DNA of 64,000 nt from Helicobacter sp. 12S02634-8 (GTDB taxonomy: Bacteria > Campylobacterota > Campylobacteria > Campylobacterales > Helicobacteraceae): NCBI RefSeq assembly GCF_002272865.1, contig NZ_MLAP01000004.1, positions 62,001 through 126,000 of the forward strand. The letters are read 5' to 3'. The position numbers were made by a program, and so were the translations under genes. Positions within the stretch are counted from its first letter, which is position 1. The number at the start of each line of letters is the position of its first letter. The notes under the pieces were generated by a model. The model saw only the letters and a list, made by a program, of their open reading frames with translations. It had not been told where the DNA came from and did not search any database. This document shows, one piece after another, positions 1-8,685 of this stretch.

Positions 1-336
1 AAGCCCACTTCCATTGCCGTGATTAGCGACCTTTGGTGCAGGACAACCACAATTAAAATCGATAATATCAATGCCATCTATGGGGTTGAGCACATCAATA
101 GCTCTTTTGAGTATGTCTTCTTTAGAGCCAGATATTTGGACAGAATAGGGATTTTCTTGGGGAGATTTTTCTACCATTTTTTGGGTTTTAGCGTTAGCAT
201 AAACAAGTGCGTGCGAGCTTATCATCTCACTCACGGTGATATCTACGCCAAACTTTTTGACCACACTCCGAAATGGCAAGTCTGTATAGCCAGCCAATGG
301 GGCTAACATCAATAAATTATTAAAATCTATATTCAT
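1..336 (-). CDS. dusB: tRNA-dihydrouridine synthase, N-terminal part (cut by window edge)
   Basis: Only the first 112 codons lie in the window; the gene runs off the left edge. Dus enzymes use FMN and NADPH to reduce uridine to dihydrouridine in the D-loop of tRNA. The start ATG is at 334-336. Visible family signatures are the FMN-barrel opening APLAGYTDLPFR (residues 12-23), VSEMISSHAL (35-44) and the active-site segment FNCGCPAPKV (94-103), in which Cys98 fits the general-acid cysteine of the N-x-GCP motif. It is divergent from the PepSY-type gene across a 156-bp spacer. Assignment to the Dus family is firm. DusB rather than another subtype is the usual epsilonproteobacterial call and is less certain without the C-terminus. 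Confidence 0.88.
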   Translation of the reverse strand, partial: MNIDFNNLLMLAPLAGYTDLPFRSVVKKFGVDITVSEMISSHALVYANAKTQKMVEKSPQENPYSVQISGSKEDILKRAIDVLNPIDGIDIIDFNCGCPAPKVANHGNGSGL

Positions 337-456
337 TTTCTGCCTTGATTTTCTTACAAGAATTATAACACATTTGATTTTTATCAAAATGATGTTATAT
401 GCAAATGGCAACAAAATCTCTAAAGCAAGGTTTAATAATCTTTTAATTAGAATAAA

Positions 457-469
457 AATAATTATTATT
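457..469 (+). promoter_or_regulatory. Possible Fur box upstream of PepSY-type gene
   Basis: The sequence AATAATTATTATT contains a perfect 10-bp palindrome (AATAATTATT) and resembles the H. pylori Fur core TAATAATnATTATTA. It sits 24 bp before the start of the membrane protein gene at 493. The surrounding DNA is very AT-rich, so a chance match is quite possible. Confidence 0.35.
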
Positions 470-492
470 TTAATATTTAAAAGGTATCGATA

Positions 493-1035
493 ATGAAAAA
501 ATTTATGCGCCAATTCCATATGTATGCAACAATTCTATTCCTCCCTGTAGCATTGCTTTATGCCCTAACGGGGATTTTGGCTTTGTTTGAATATGAGGGC
601 GATCTGCGTATCATACCCGATCAGATCAAATACTCCAAAAAGCCCGATATCTTAGAATCTGAAATGATAGCCTTGAAATATTTAGAAGAAAAACATCTCT
701 TATTCCCCAATTATTCTTTTCAAGTCATCAAAAATGGCAATGGCATTGCAATCGGTGGCTTAGCCCATCAAGTTATTTTTATCTTTGGCAATGGGGCTTT
801 TAATGTCTTTCAAATCGAACGCAAGGGAGTGATTGCTTATCTGATGGCTTTGCATTTTGGTCAAGGGAAGTGGTATTTTGATGCTTTGGGTATCGCGTTT
901 GGGGTTTGTTTGGGGCTGTTTTATTTGAGTGGGCTATTGATGATCCATACCACCAAACACAAAACCCCGCTGATTTTTACTTTTATCTTAGGGTGCTTAG
1001 TGAGCGTGGTGATGGGGTATTTGAGTGGGCATTAG
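493..1035 (+). CDS. PepSY-associated transmembrane protein, probably iron-related
   Basis: A 180-residue inner-membrane protein with a short PepSY_TM-like layout. There is one N-terminal transmembrane helix (about 11-33, preceded by RQFHMY), a soluble loop of about 95 residues, and two C-terminal helices (about 130-153 and 159-178). The segments ALTGILALFEYEGD and LGLFYLSGLLMIH are typical of PepSY_TM proteins, some of which are iron-regulated or act with ferric reductases. The start ATG has AAAGG nine bases upstream. A possible Fur box lies immediately upstream. No direct functional residue can be named, so an iron or heme role is inference from family and context. Confidence 0.6.
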   Translation: MKKFMRQFHMYATILFLPVALLYALTGILALFEYEGDLRIIPDQIKYSKKPDILESEMIALKYLEEKHLLFPNYSFQVIKNGNGIAIGGLAHQVIFIFGNGAFNVFQIERKGVIAYLMALHFGQGKWYFDALGIAFGVCLGLFYLSGLLMIHTTKHKTPLIFTFILGCLVSVVMGYLSGH

Positions 1036-1036
1036 C

Positions 1037-1863
1037 CTAAAAAACAATCTGATAACTCAATAAGCCTGCTGCTAAAGACTTTTCAAAGGAGTATTCTTCA
1101 AGCCTACCAACAACACCCATTGCTCCTAATTCAATCCGAGAACGACCAAAGGCCAAGCTCACCCCAAAAGGAACTTTCACAATGCCCAATCTTTTGATAG
1201 TAACAACATAGCTATAGAATTGATCCTCAGTCCATAAAACCCCAATTCCTGTGCCGACATAAACCCCTAAAGCAATCTTACCCAAAGGGATTTGGAATAA
1301 CAAATCACCATTGAGACCAATATTTCCCCCGCCCATAAAGCCCCCATCAAAATACAATCTCCCTCCAAAAAAATCACTCCACATCTTTTGCCAACCCAAT
1401 TTTATCAAAGCTACACCGCCCTCTTTGGTGCTAAAGGGAATTTTAGAAATTGAATTTGTTTCTGAAGAGCCACCCAAACTAAAGCCGATAAAAGCACCTG
1501 ATTGTTTGTCTTTGAGCGTTTGTGAGGTTTTTAAATGGTCTTGAAAATTATTTTGCGTTGTATCATCACTGCTTTTTGATTTTGCAGGCGAAGTTGGATA
1601 GACTTTTTGAGGTGTTTCTAAAGTCTCTTTAGATTGGGATTTTTCTGAAATTTTTAAAAGATTATCAGCGTATTGTTTTTGGAGCGTTTTGATTTGCTTT
1701 TGGAGTTCAGAGTGCTTTTTAAGTGAATCTTCATCATCATAGATACCTTGTAAGGTCTGAATCTGTGAAAGAATTTCACGATTTTGTTTCTCTAAATCAT
1801 TAGCAACTAAATGATACCCCTCCCCCCTACCAATAGAAAACTCAAGATTAGCTTTTTCATCAT
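1037..1863 (-). pseudogene. Helicobacter outer membrane protein, frameshifted after signal peptide (phase-off or decayed)
   Basis: The body of the gene (minus frame, 1037 to about 1820) encodes a coiled-coil-like N-terminal part rich in Q/K/E followed by a beta-barrel. The barrel has a GAFIGFSLGGS segment, matching KTGLFLGLSVG and KNGIFMGVILG in the OMP array at 13.3-15.6 kb, and a C-terminal aromatic signature SYQIVF. This frame has no ATG before a stop at 1874-1876. Overlapping ATGs at 1858-1863 start a clear signal peptide (MKKLILSFLLVGG) in a frame one base off. A G6-A-G4 run (minus strand, 1817-1827) lies between the two. One extra G would fuse them into an OMP of about 275 residues. This may be phase variation in the OFF state, a true pseudogene or a base-call error. 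Internal TTG starts would give a signal-less product and are unlikely. Confidence 0.7.
1817..1827 (-). repeat. G6-A-G4 tract at OMP frameshift point
   Basis: On the minus strand six Gs, one A and four Gs lie between the signal-peptide frame and the barrel frame of the OMP at 1037-1863. A gain of one base (or loss of two) restores one reading frame. The tract is short for classical slipped-strand switching, which lowers confidence that it is an active switch. Confidence 0.5.
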
Positions 1864-1954
1864 TACCCTTTATTTAAAATTAAAAGCCTATTTTATCGGA
1901 TTTTAAATCGCAATTCAAGAATCACAGCCATTTGTCCCATGGATAAACTATCGA

Positions 1955-3214
1955 TCAATTTGATTGAATAAAATTTTTGATACAAGCCATCAAAGCTTCT
2001 CTAGAATTTGGCACCTTTTTATCCATCACCAAGTTTAGGGCATACTCTAGCATTGTCTTGATACCCTTGCCCTCTTTAATCCCTAGCTTTTTGAGGTCAT
2101 TGCCATTGATACAGAGATCTTGGAGTCTAAAGGGCTCTTGAGCTAATAAAATATCTTGGATTTTTTGAGCGATTTGCACCAACCTCTCTTTTGTATCATC
2201 AAGCCCAAAAGCACTTGCTTGCGCGATTTTTAACGCCAAAAGTATCTCTAAGCCCTCTTGACCCAAAAGAGCTAAATGCTGTTTAAGCCATTTATCTTGA
2301 GGGCAAAATTCCAAAGAAATATGTGCTACAAGCTGTGTGATACATTTTTGTGATTTTTTATCCAGCCTTAAATGCGCACATATCTGAGAAAGGGCTTGGG
2401 TATGATGGGATTGCGTGCTTATGAGTGCTAAAATACGGACAAAAAAATCATTTGGACTCCTAGCAAGCACAGCCAAAGACTGACTATCTCTCAAATCTAT
2501 ACCAAGGATAAAAGCCAAAATAGGCGCATACTCCTTGCAGACTTGATAGGCAAATTCCCCACAAATAATACCCTTGAATTCTTGCGTGATCCGTTCTTTA
2601 GAAACAAATTTTAAAAGATGTTGGCAAGCAAAGATTGCTTGGTGTGTTGGGGGAGCGATCTGAAAGCCAAGCCTTGAGGCAAAGCGCAACGCACGCAAAA
2701 TCCTCAAAGCATCTTCTGTGAAACGTTTGTTTGCATTTCCAACTGCCCTAATCAGACCTTTTCTAAGATCTTCCCTCCCCAAAAAAGGATCGATAAGCCC
2801 CAAAACAGGGTTATAAGCCATGGCATTGATCGTAAAATCGCGTCGGCTCAAATCCATATCAAGACGACGCACAAACTTCACTTCCTTGGGCTTGCGGCAG
2901 TCTTGATAATCCCCATCGGTGCGATAAGTCGTGATTTCATAGCTCGCTGGATGGTCTATCACACTGATTGTGCCATACCGCAGCCCTGTAGGGACAACTT
3001 GAAAGCCCATCGAACGCAGGACTTGGGTAGCTTCAATAGGTGTAGCAGAGGTGGCTATATCCCAATCTTTAGGGCGCAAAGATGTGAAATGCGTAAAATA
3101 TGCTTGGAGCAAACAATCCCGCACACAACCCCCCACCACAAAAGCTTCAAAACCACTTTTTTCAAGGGCTTGGACGATTTCTTGGACTTTTGGGGGCAAA
3201 GTAATAGCAAACAT
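1955..3214 (-). CDS. cca: CCA tRNA nucleotidyltransferase
   Basis: Adds or repairs the 3'-CCA end of tRNAs (class II nucleotidyltransferase / poly(A) polymerase head family), 419 residues. The nucleotidyltransferase signature VGGCVRD is at 27-33 and the metal-binding DWD at 50-52, followed by RRDFTINAMAYNP and the neck motif EDALRILRALRFASRLGF. The helical body and tail fill the rest. I place the start at 3214 rather than at a longer ATG at 3250. It has the ribosome site AAGGAT five bases upstream, and the longer version would be encoded over the promoter -10 box at 3239-3244. It is divergent from queC. CCA-adding versus A-adding specificity cannot be separated by eye. Confidence 0.9.
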   Translation of the reverse strand: MFAITLPPKVQEIVQALEKSGFEAFVVGGCVRDCLLQAYFTHFTSLRPKDWDIATSATPIEATQVLRSMGFQVVPTGLRYGTISVIDHPASYEITTYRTDGDYQDCRKPKEVKFVRRLDMDLSRRDFTINAMAYNPVLGLIDPFLGREDLRKGLIRAVGNANKRFTEDALRILRALRFASRLGFQIAPPTHQAIFACQHLLKFVSKERITQEFKGIICGEFAYQVCKEYAPILAFILGIDLRDSQSLAVLARSPNDFFVRILALISTQSHHTQALSQICAHLRLDKKSQKCITQLVAHISLEFCPQDKWLKQHLALLGQEGLEILLALKIAQASAFGLDDTKERLVQIAQKIQDILLAQEPFRLQDLCINGNDLKKLGIKEGKGIKTMLEYALNLVMDKKVPNSREALMACIKNFIQSN

Positions 3215-3238
3215 CTCTATCCTTAAAAAAATTTTTGT

Positions 3239-3244
3239 ATTATA
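3239..3244 (-). promoter_or_regulatory. -10 box of cca
   Basis: TATAAT on the minus strand, 25 bp upstream of the chosen cca start. Helicobacter housekeeping promoters rely on this box with weak -35 conservation. Its position argues against the longer ATG start at 3250. Confidence 0.6.
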
Positions 3245-3278
3245 ACGCAACCAAAAATGACAAAATCAAGGGAATATA

Positions 3279-3956
3279 ATGCCAAAAAAATGTGTCGTGA
3301 GCTTTAGCGGGGGACAAGACAGTACAACAGTAGCCCTATGGGCAAAAAAAGAATTTGACTCTGTGAGCCTTGTGGGCTTTGATTATCGCCAAAAGCACCA
3401 TATCGAGCTAGACCAAGCCAAACACATCGCCCAAAAACTCGCCTTGCCTTTGCATATCATCTGCATAGATTTTTTTGCCCAAATCACTCAATCAGCCCTT
3501 TTACAACACAGCCCCACAGCCATCAATGCCCCCCACCATACCCACTCCAATCTCCCTGCGTCGTTTGTCCCCAATCGCAATGCCCTATTCATCACTATCG
3601 CGCATAGCTTCGCGCAAAATATCGGAGCGACCCATCTAGCCCTAGGCGTTTCAGAGGAGGATTATAGCGGGTATCCTGACTGCAGAGAAGATTTTATCCA
3701 AAAGATTCAAGACACGCTCAATACAGGCTCAGGAGCAAATATCTGTATCCATACCCCTCTCATGCATATGTCCAAAGCACAAGAATTCAAGATGGCAGCT
3801 GATTTTGGTGCGCTAGATCTAGTCTTAGAAGATACGCACACTTGCTATGAGGGCGTGCGAGAAAAAAGACACCCTTGGGGCTATGGCTGTGGGATATGCA
3901 ATGCTTGCAAACTGCGTAAAAATGCTTATGAAAAATATCTTGCTAGCTTAGCTTGA
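3279..3956 (+). CDS. queC: 7-cyano-7-deazaguanine synthase (queuosine pathway)
   Basis: Converts 7-carboxy-7-deazaguanine to preQ0 using ATP and ammonia, an early step of queuosine tRNA modification. The 225-residue protein has the PP-loop SGGQDSTT at 10-17 and the C-terminal zinc site formed by Cys189, Cys204, Cys207 and Cys210 (pattern GCGICNAC). It also carries the family segments FVPNRNALF and YSGYPDCREDF. The start ATG follows AAGGGAATATA. It stands alone on the plus strand, divergent from cca and convergent with rimP 11 bp away. Length and motifs are normal. Confidence 0.95.
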   Translation: MPKKCVVSFSGGQDSTTVALWAKKEFDSVSLVGFDYRQKHHIELDQAKHIAQKLALPLHIICIDFFAQITQSALLQHSPTAINAPHHTHSNLPASFVPNRNALFITIAHSFAQNIGATHLALGVSEEDYSGYPDCREDFIQKIQDTLNTGSGANICIHTPLMHMSKAQEFKMAADFGALDLVLEDTHTCYEGVREKRHPWGYGCGICNACKLRKNAYEKYLASLA

Positions 3957-3967
3957 GTGCGTGATGA

Positions 3968-4408
3968 TTACCATTTGAATAATGTCTTGACTTTTTTCAA
4001 GGATTCAAAGGGATAAAATTGCTCCTTATCTGAAAGCATAAAAGTCACACCTTGAGTATTGACTTCTTTGATTGTGGCTTCAAATTCCTCTTTTGTATCT
4101 GTTTTTACAGACACTCCCTCGCCAATAGAGAGCTTGAAATGGCGGGGGGTTTTCAGCAAGCGCTCGATACCTGGTGAGCTCACTTCTAGCGCATATTGAG
4201 AACTAAAGGGGTCATACACATCTAATAAAGGAGAGATCATCTCGCTGACTTCTTGGCACTGATCTAAGGTGATATTGCCATCTTTGACACAAATACTCAC
4301 GCGCAAAATATCTGTATCATTTTCTTTTAAAAAAGCTATATCATAAAGCATATATCCCAAAGACTCAATCGTTGCTTCTAGCTTAGTTTCAAGCTCTTGA
4401 GAAATCAT
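3968..4408 (-). CDS. rimP: Ribosome maturation factor RimP
   Basis: A 146-residue RimP homologue needed for 30S subunit maturation. It has the N-terminal alpha/beta domain with LRVSICVKDGNITLDQCQEVS and the conserved YALEVSSPGIERLLKTPRHF segment, then the C-terminal SH3-like domain. It is the last gene of the infB-rbfA-rimP block and overlaps the end of rbfA by 4 bp, which suggests translational coupling. The ribosome site GGAG sits inside rbfA. This order is the one remembered from H. pylori. Confidence 0.93.
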   Translation of the reverse strand: MISQELETKLEATIESLGYMLYDIAFLKENDTDILRVSICVKDGNITLDQCQEVSEMISPLLDVYDPFSSQYALEVSSPGIERLLKTPRHFKLSIGEGVSVKTDTKEEFEATIKEVNTQGVTFMLSDKEQFYPFESLKKVKTLFKW

Positions 4409-4785
4409 TTTTCTCCTCCATTTTCTCCGTTTTTAGTATGGTTGCTAGCAATCTGGGCAAAAAGTGCGTCCAAAGTCTTAGCCCGCTCCAAGCTCTCATC
4501 AAAGCAAAATTTGAATTTGGGGCATTTATACCACCCACTCACACTCAAGACATATTCCCGCAAAATCCCCTCGGCTTTTTTGAGTGCGTGCAAAATAGCT
4601 TGCTGCTCTTTGGGAGTGTAGGCTTCAGGATAGATAAACACCTCAGCATAATACTTGCCCTTAGAACACACCACATCTGTCACGCCCAAAGTATTGAGTG
4701 TGCTATCGCCCAAAGAAGAGAGTGCTTCTTGCAAAAGCTCTTTTAAGACCGATTCTGTGCGCTGCAGACGTATGCTTTTATCCAT
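4405..4785 (-). CDS. rbfA: Ribosome-binding factor A
   Basis: RbfA is a KH-type protein that binds 16S rRNA helix 1 during late 30S maturation. The 126-residue product begins MDKSIRLQRTESVLKELLQE and contains LNTLGVTDVVCSKGKYYAEVFI, both typical of the family, with KCPKFKFCFDES near the end. It lies 14 bp after infB and overlaps rimP by 4 bp. The three genes almost certainly form one translation-machinery operon with the upstream ylxR-like gene. Confidence 0.9.
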   Translation of the reverse strand: MDKSIRLQRTESVLKELLQEALSSLGDSTLNTLGVTDVVCSKGKYYAEVFIYPEAYTPKEQQAILHALKKAEGILREYVLSVSGWYKCPKFKFCFDESLERAKTLDALFAQIASNHTKNGENGGEK

Positions 4786-4799
4786 TGTTGATTTCTTTT

Positions 4800-7481
4800 T
4801 TAGATAGTTTGGCTCTTTTGGACTTCTTTATAAGTCTCAAATACATCTCCGACTTGAATATCATTATAATTTTCTAACATAATCCCGCATTCATAGCCCT
4901 TAACCACTTCTTTAGCGTCATCTTTGAAACGTTTGAGTGAGGCAATCGCCCCTGTATGGATCACCACACCATTACGGATCAATCTAACATGGATACCTTT
5001 AGCGATGATACCATCAGTCACCATACAGCCTGCAATTGTGCCTACTTTTGAGATCACAAAAGTATCTCTGACTTCAGCTTGGCCTGTATTTTCTTCTTCA
5101 ATGAGTGGGGACATCAGACCAGAAACCAATGCCTTCATATCATCAATAAGCCCATAAATAATCGAATAGGTCTTGATTTCTACACCCAATTCTTTTGCCT
5201 TTGTCTTGAGTGAGCCTGTGGGGCGAACATTAAAACCTATAATCAAAGAATTACTGCTAGCAGCTGCTAGTGCAATATCGCTCTCAGTGATCCCGCCTAC
5301 GCCCATACCAATGATATTGATCTCTACTTCATTATTATTGAGCTTTTGCAAGCTCACTTTGATGGCTTCTAAGCTCCCTTGTGTATCAGCCTTGATGATG
5401 ATAGGGATTGATTTGAGCTGGCCTTTTGCTACCATCACAGAAAGCTCATCAAAAGAAACTTTTGTTGTCTTGCTCAGCTCTTTTTGGCGCAAATATGCCG
5501 CACGCTTTTGTGCATATTCTTTAGCAATCCCATCATTTTCAACCCCCACAAGCATACAGCCTGCACTCGGCACTTCAGAGAGCCCAGTGACAACAGCTAC
5601 CCCTGAGGGAGGGAGCTCAAGAACATTTTGCCCACGATCATTGATCAACGCCCGCACACGCCCAAAGGCTGTATCAGCTACGATAGAATCCCCCACTCTC
5701 AAAGTGCCATTTTGCACAATCAAAGTCGCTACAGGCCCTCTGCCTTTCTCGACACTGCCCTCTAAAATCACAGCTCTAGGACTGATCGTAGGATCGGCTT
5801 TGAGCTCCATCACCTCTGCTTGGATCAAAATCGTTTCCAACAAATGGTCAATCCCCTCACCACTCTTAGCTGAAATAGGGATAAATTCATACTCCCCACC
5901 CCAATCAATTGGATTGAATCCCAACTCTGCGCATTCGGCCTTGAGTTTATCGGGGTTAGCACTTTCTTTATCCATTTTATTCATCGCAATGATAATCTGC
6001 ACACCTGCTGCTTTAGCGTGGTTGAGGGCTTCGATCGTTTGGAGCTTGACCCCATCATCTGCAGCAATCACAATGATAGCAATATCAGTCACTTGCGCCC
6101 CGCGCTCTCGCATTTGGCTAAATGCCTCGTGTCCGGGAGTATCGATAAAAGAAATCATCTTACCATTTTTCTCAACCATATACGCACCAATATGCTGCGT
6201 AATACCCCCTGCTTCGCCATTTGCCACTCGTGTATCACGAATTTTATCCAGCAAAGAAGTCTTCCCGTGATCGACATGCCCCATAATCGTTACCACCGGA
6301 GGGCGCTCTTGGAGTTTACTCGTGTCTTGAGAAGTTTCTTTGATGTATTCTAGCTCTTCTGAAGTATCTTGAATCGAGATTTCTATCTTGAATTCATCAG
6401 CAAGGATTTCAATCGCATCGCGATCCAAAAAGTCATTTTTAGTCACCATCATTCCTAGATTAAACAACACCTTCACCACTTCTGCCAAGCTCCGTCCTGC
6501 AGCATCAGCAAATTCATACACACGGATTTCCTCAGGGATACTGATAACACTTTGAGCGACCTTGGTTGTAGTGTCTTGCTTGAAAGATCGCCTTTTTCTC
6601 GTGCTGCGCTTGATCCCCCCCTCGCTCATCCAAGGATTTTTTTTATGGACTTTGATCCGATCAGTGATTGCTTGCTTGACTTGATTTTCTTCTTCTTCAT
6701 CGCGAATATCTTGTTGGTGCAAGTCAAAAAGCATGATTTCATTTTGATCTTCATCATAGGCATCGATTTCTTTGAGCTCTCTATCAGAAAGCAAATCGAT
6801 TTTTTGCTCTCTGTGCTTGTGGATAGGCTGGGGTTTTGGCTTTGAAATCTTTTTAGACTTTTTGATACCTTTTTCTTGTTCGCTTCTTAGCCCCTCTAAC
6901 ATCTCTTGGGCTGAGGGGGCATATTGATATTTTTTCGACTCCATAGGAGCAGGGGCTTGTTCTTCATTGCCTTTTTTGATGATACGAATACCTGTTCTTC
7001 TAGCAATGCCTATAGGCTGGATAGAAGAAGGCTCAAGAGTAGCAGGAGAGGCGGGTTCAAGGGGGGTAGGATTTGATGGACTTGTTGGTGTTGGCACAAG
7101 ATTGTCTTGGGATTTTTGGGTATCTTGGGTGGAGGTTTGTGGTGGATTGGGCGTTGTGGCTTGAATTTTTGTGGGCTTTTTATTTTCTTGTGTGCTAGCC
7201 CTTTTTGTATTTGCTTCTTGTGTGCTAGGCTTTGGGGGCTCTTTTTTAGATGTTTTAGCTTTTTTGGGTTCTTTTTCCTTAGAGCTTTTTGCCTTAGGGG
7301 CTTGGGGGGTATGGTGATTCACCCCTGTGGTGATGTATTCATACAAATAAGCAGCCTCTTGTTCGCTCACGCCACTAGAAACCGTTTTGACATCTAAGCC
7401 CATTTCTTTGGCTTTTTCTAACACTTCTTTTGAGCTTTTGCCTGCTTCTGTTGCAATCTCTGTCAATCTAATTTTTGCCAT
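4800..7481 (-). CDS. infB: Translation initiation factor IF-2
   Basis: IF-2 delivers fMet-tRNA to the ribosome as a GTPase. This 893-residue protein has an IF2_N motif at the extreme N-terminus and a low-complexity stretch rich in K, P, T and Q to about residue 230. A second IF2_N-like domain at about 318-370 precedes the G domain: GHVDHGKT (401-408), DTPGH (447-451), NKMD (501-504) and SAKSGEG. Domains II and III and the fMet-tRNA-binding C-terminal domain follow. The start lies inside the ylxR-like gene (19-bp overlap). A long antisense reading frame covers much of the C-terminal half and is a shadow. The long, charged N-terminal linker is normal for epsilonproteobacteria. Confidence 0.97.
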   Translation of the reverse strand: MAKIRLTEIATEAGKSSKEVLEKAKEMGLDVKTVSSGVSEQEAAYLYEYITTGVNHHTPQAPKAKSSKEKEPKKAKTSKKEPPKPSTQEANTKRASTQENKKPTKIQATTPNPPQTSTQDTQKSQDNLVPTPTSPSNPTPLEPASPATLEPSSIQPIGIARRTGIRIIKKGNEEQAPAPMESKKYQYAPSAQEMLEGLRSEQEKGIKKSKKISKPKPQPIHKHREQKIDLLSDRELKEIDAYDEDQNEIMLFDLHQQDIRDEEEENQVKQAITDRIKVHKKNPWMSEGGIKRSTRKRRSFKQDTTTKVAQSVISIPEEIRVYEFADAAGRSLAEVVKVLFNLGMMVTKNDFLDRDAIEILADEFKIEISIQDTSEELEYIKETSQDTSKLQERPPVVTIMGHVDHGKTSLLDKIRDTRVANGEAGGITQHIGAYMVEKNGKMISFIDTPGHEAFSQMRERGAQVTDIAIIVIAADDGVKLQTIEALNHAKAAGVQIIIAMNKMDKESANPDKLKAECAELGFNPIDWGGEYEFIPISAKSGEGIDHLLETILIQAEVMELKADPTISPRAVILEGSVEKGRGPVATLIVQNGTLRVGDSIVADTAFGRVRALINDRGQNVLELPPSGVAVVTGLSEVPSAGCMLVGVENDGIAKEYAQKRAAYLRQKELSKTTKVSFDELSVMVAKGQLKSIPIIIKADTQGSLEAIKVSLQKLNNNEVEINIIGMGVGGITESDIALAAASSNSLIIGFNVRPTGSLKTKAKELGVEIKTYSIIYGLIDDMKALVSGLMSPLIEEENTGQAEVRDTFVISKVGTIAGCMVTDGIIAKGIHVRLIRNGVVIHTGAIASLKRFKDDAKEVVKGYECGIMLENYNDIQVGDVFETYKEVQKSQTI

Positions 7482-7753
7482 TGAATTCTAATCTCCTCTA
7501 TCTGCTCTTTGATAATGTTTTTGTCCTTGGGAGCACCTTTGAGTTTATAAAGACTCAAGGGCATTTTCTCGTTGCTCGCACACTCCTTGCACAAATAAAA
7601 ACTCCTACCATTCCCATCAAACAAACCGATACCCTTATCGCTTATTTTGAGTCTAAAAAGCTCCCATTGCAATAAACGTTTGCGGCAACAAACACACATT
7701 CGAACAGCATTTTTAGATGAGAATATTCTAGCATTTATCATTGGGTCTGCCAT
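7463..7753 (-). CDS. ylxR: YlxR-like RNA-binding protein (DUF448)
   Basis: A 96-residue small basic protein of the YlxR/DUF448 family, which commonly precedes infB. Four or five cysteines form a likely metal site: CVCC at 20-23 and CKEC around 53-57. The segment LFRLKISDKGIGLFDGNGRSFYLC matches the family's beta-sheet with its G-R-S-x-Y core. The 3' end overlaps infB by 19 bp. It follows thrB by 15 bp. The exact role is unclear; some homologues bind RNase P RNA or nucleic acid, so any statement about targets is inference. Confidence 0.8.
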   Translation of the reverse strand: MADPMINARIFSSKNAVRMCVCCRKRLLQWELFRLKISDKGIGLFDGNGRSFYLCKECASNEKMPLSLYKLKGAPKDKNIIKEQIEEIRIQWQKLD

Positions 7754-7768
7754 TATACCAAAATTAGC

Positions 7769-8653
7769 TTATTCTTGCTCAATAACAACGCCCCGATTGT
7801 CAAAATTCAACACAAGCACCCTAAAATTAGGAAACTTTTTGTTAAAAATCTCTGATAACTTTGAGGCATCATCAGCATAGCACATATTAAAAAAAGACGA
7901 TCCACTCCCTGAGAGCGTGCTCATCAAAGCTCCATTTTCTAAGGCTACCTTTTGCACAGCAAACAAAACAGGGAATTGCTTCATGCGCTTTTCTTGGTGC
8001 CATTTGTCCTTAGAAGCTAGGCGCAAAAGCTCCCATTTGCCCTGTGCAAACGCTAGACTCATCAAAGACGCACGCGAGAGATTGAAAACACTCTCAGCTG
8101 TGGAATATTTTTTAGGCAAGGTCTGTCTAGAATATTTTGTAGAAATCGAGCGATTGGGCACAACCATCACAGCCTTAAGACTTTGGGGGATCTCTTGGGT
8201 GAGGTGTGTGACTTTTTTGTGTTCAACCACAGCGACATTAAACCCACCATACACAGCGGGGGTGATATTATCTGGGTGTGTTTCATAGATGAGTGAAGTG
8301 TTTAAAACCTCTTGTTTGTCTAAATATTTCTGACTCCAAAAATACGCCGCACTCACTGCACCCACAATGATAGCTGAGCTAGAGCCCATACCTCGAGAAA
8401 TGGGGATTTTGTTTTTAAAAAAGAATCGAAAATCGCTCTCTGGAAGTCCCAAATCCACAAGAGTTTTTTTAAATATTTTGACAAACATATTATCAATGCG
8501 GAATTTAGGGAAGCCCTCGCCCTCGCCGATGAGCTGGATACTCGTGAGGATAGAGGGGGTGATATTGAAATAATTTCTAAAATCAAGACTCAAGCCCAAA
8601 GAATCAAAACCCGGTCCTAAATTTGCACTCGTAGCTGGCACGCTGATTGTCAA
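7769..8653 (-). CDS. thrB: Homoserine kinase
   Basis: GHMP-family kinase that phosphorylates homoserine in threonine biosynthesis, 294 residues. The opening TISVPATSANLGPGFDSLGLSL and the ATP-binding motif ISRGMGSSSAIIVGA are diagnostic, with the third GHMP motif MSTLSGSGSSFF near the end. I use a TTG start at 8653. It has AGGA seven bases upstream and gives the usual N-terminus. The longer ATG form starting at 8689 would be encoded across a TATAAT box and overlap tsaB. Gene order tsaB-thrB-ylxR-infB equals that remembered from H. pylori, so threonine synthesis and translation genes share a transcript here. Confidence 0.92.
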   Translation of the reverse strand: MTISVPATSANLGPGFDSLGLSLDFRNYFNITPSILTSIQLIGEGEGFPKFRIDNMFVKIFKKTLVDLGLPESDFRFFFKNKIPISRGMGSSSAIIVGAVSAAYFWSQKYLDKQEVLNTSLIYETHPDNITPAVYGGFNVAVVEHKKVTHLTQEIPQSLKAVMVVPNRSISTKYSRQTLPKKYSTAESVFNLSRASLMSLAFAQGKWELLRLASKDKWHQEKRMKQFPVLFAVQKVALENGALMSTLSGSGSSFFNMCYADDASKLSEIFNKKFPNFRVLVLNFDNRGVVIEQE

Positions 8654-8677
8654 TGTGTTTCCTAAAAATTTTTTGCT

Positions 8678-8683
8678 ATTATA
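8678..8683 (-). promoter_or_regulatory. -10 box of internal thrB promoter
   Basis: TATAAT on the minus strand, 25 bp before the TTG start of thrB and at the 3' end of tsaB. It suggests an internal promoter for thrB-ylxR-infB-rbfA-rimP. The geometry is the same as at cca. Confidence 0.5.
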
Positions 8684-8685
8684 CC

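Noticed and set aside
5173-6270. A 365-codon open frame on the plus strand
   Set aside because: It is antisense to the infB G domain and C-terminal region, shows no domain, and has no ribosome site. A shadow of infB codon usage.
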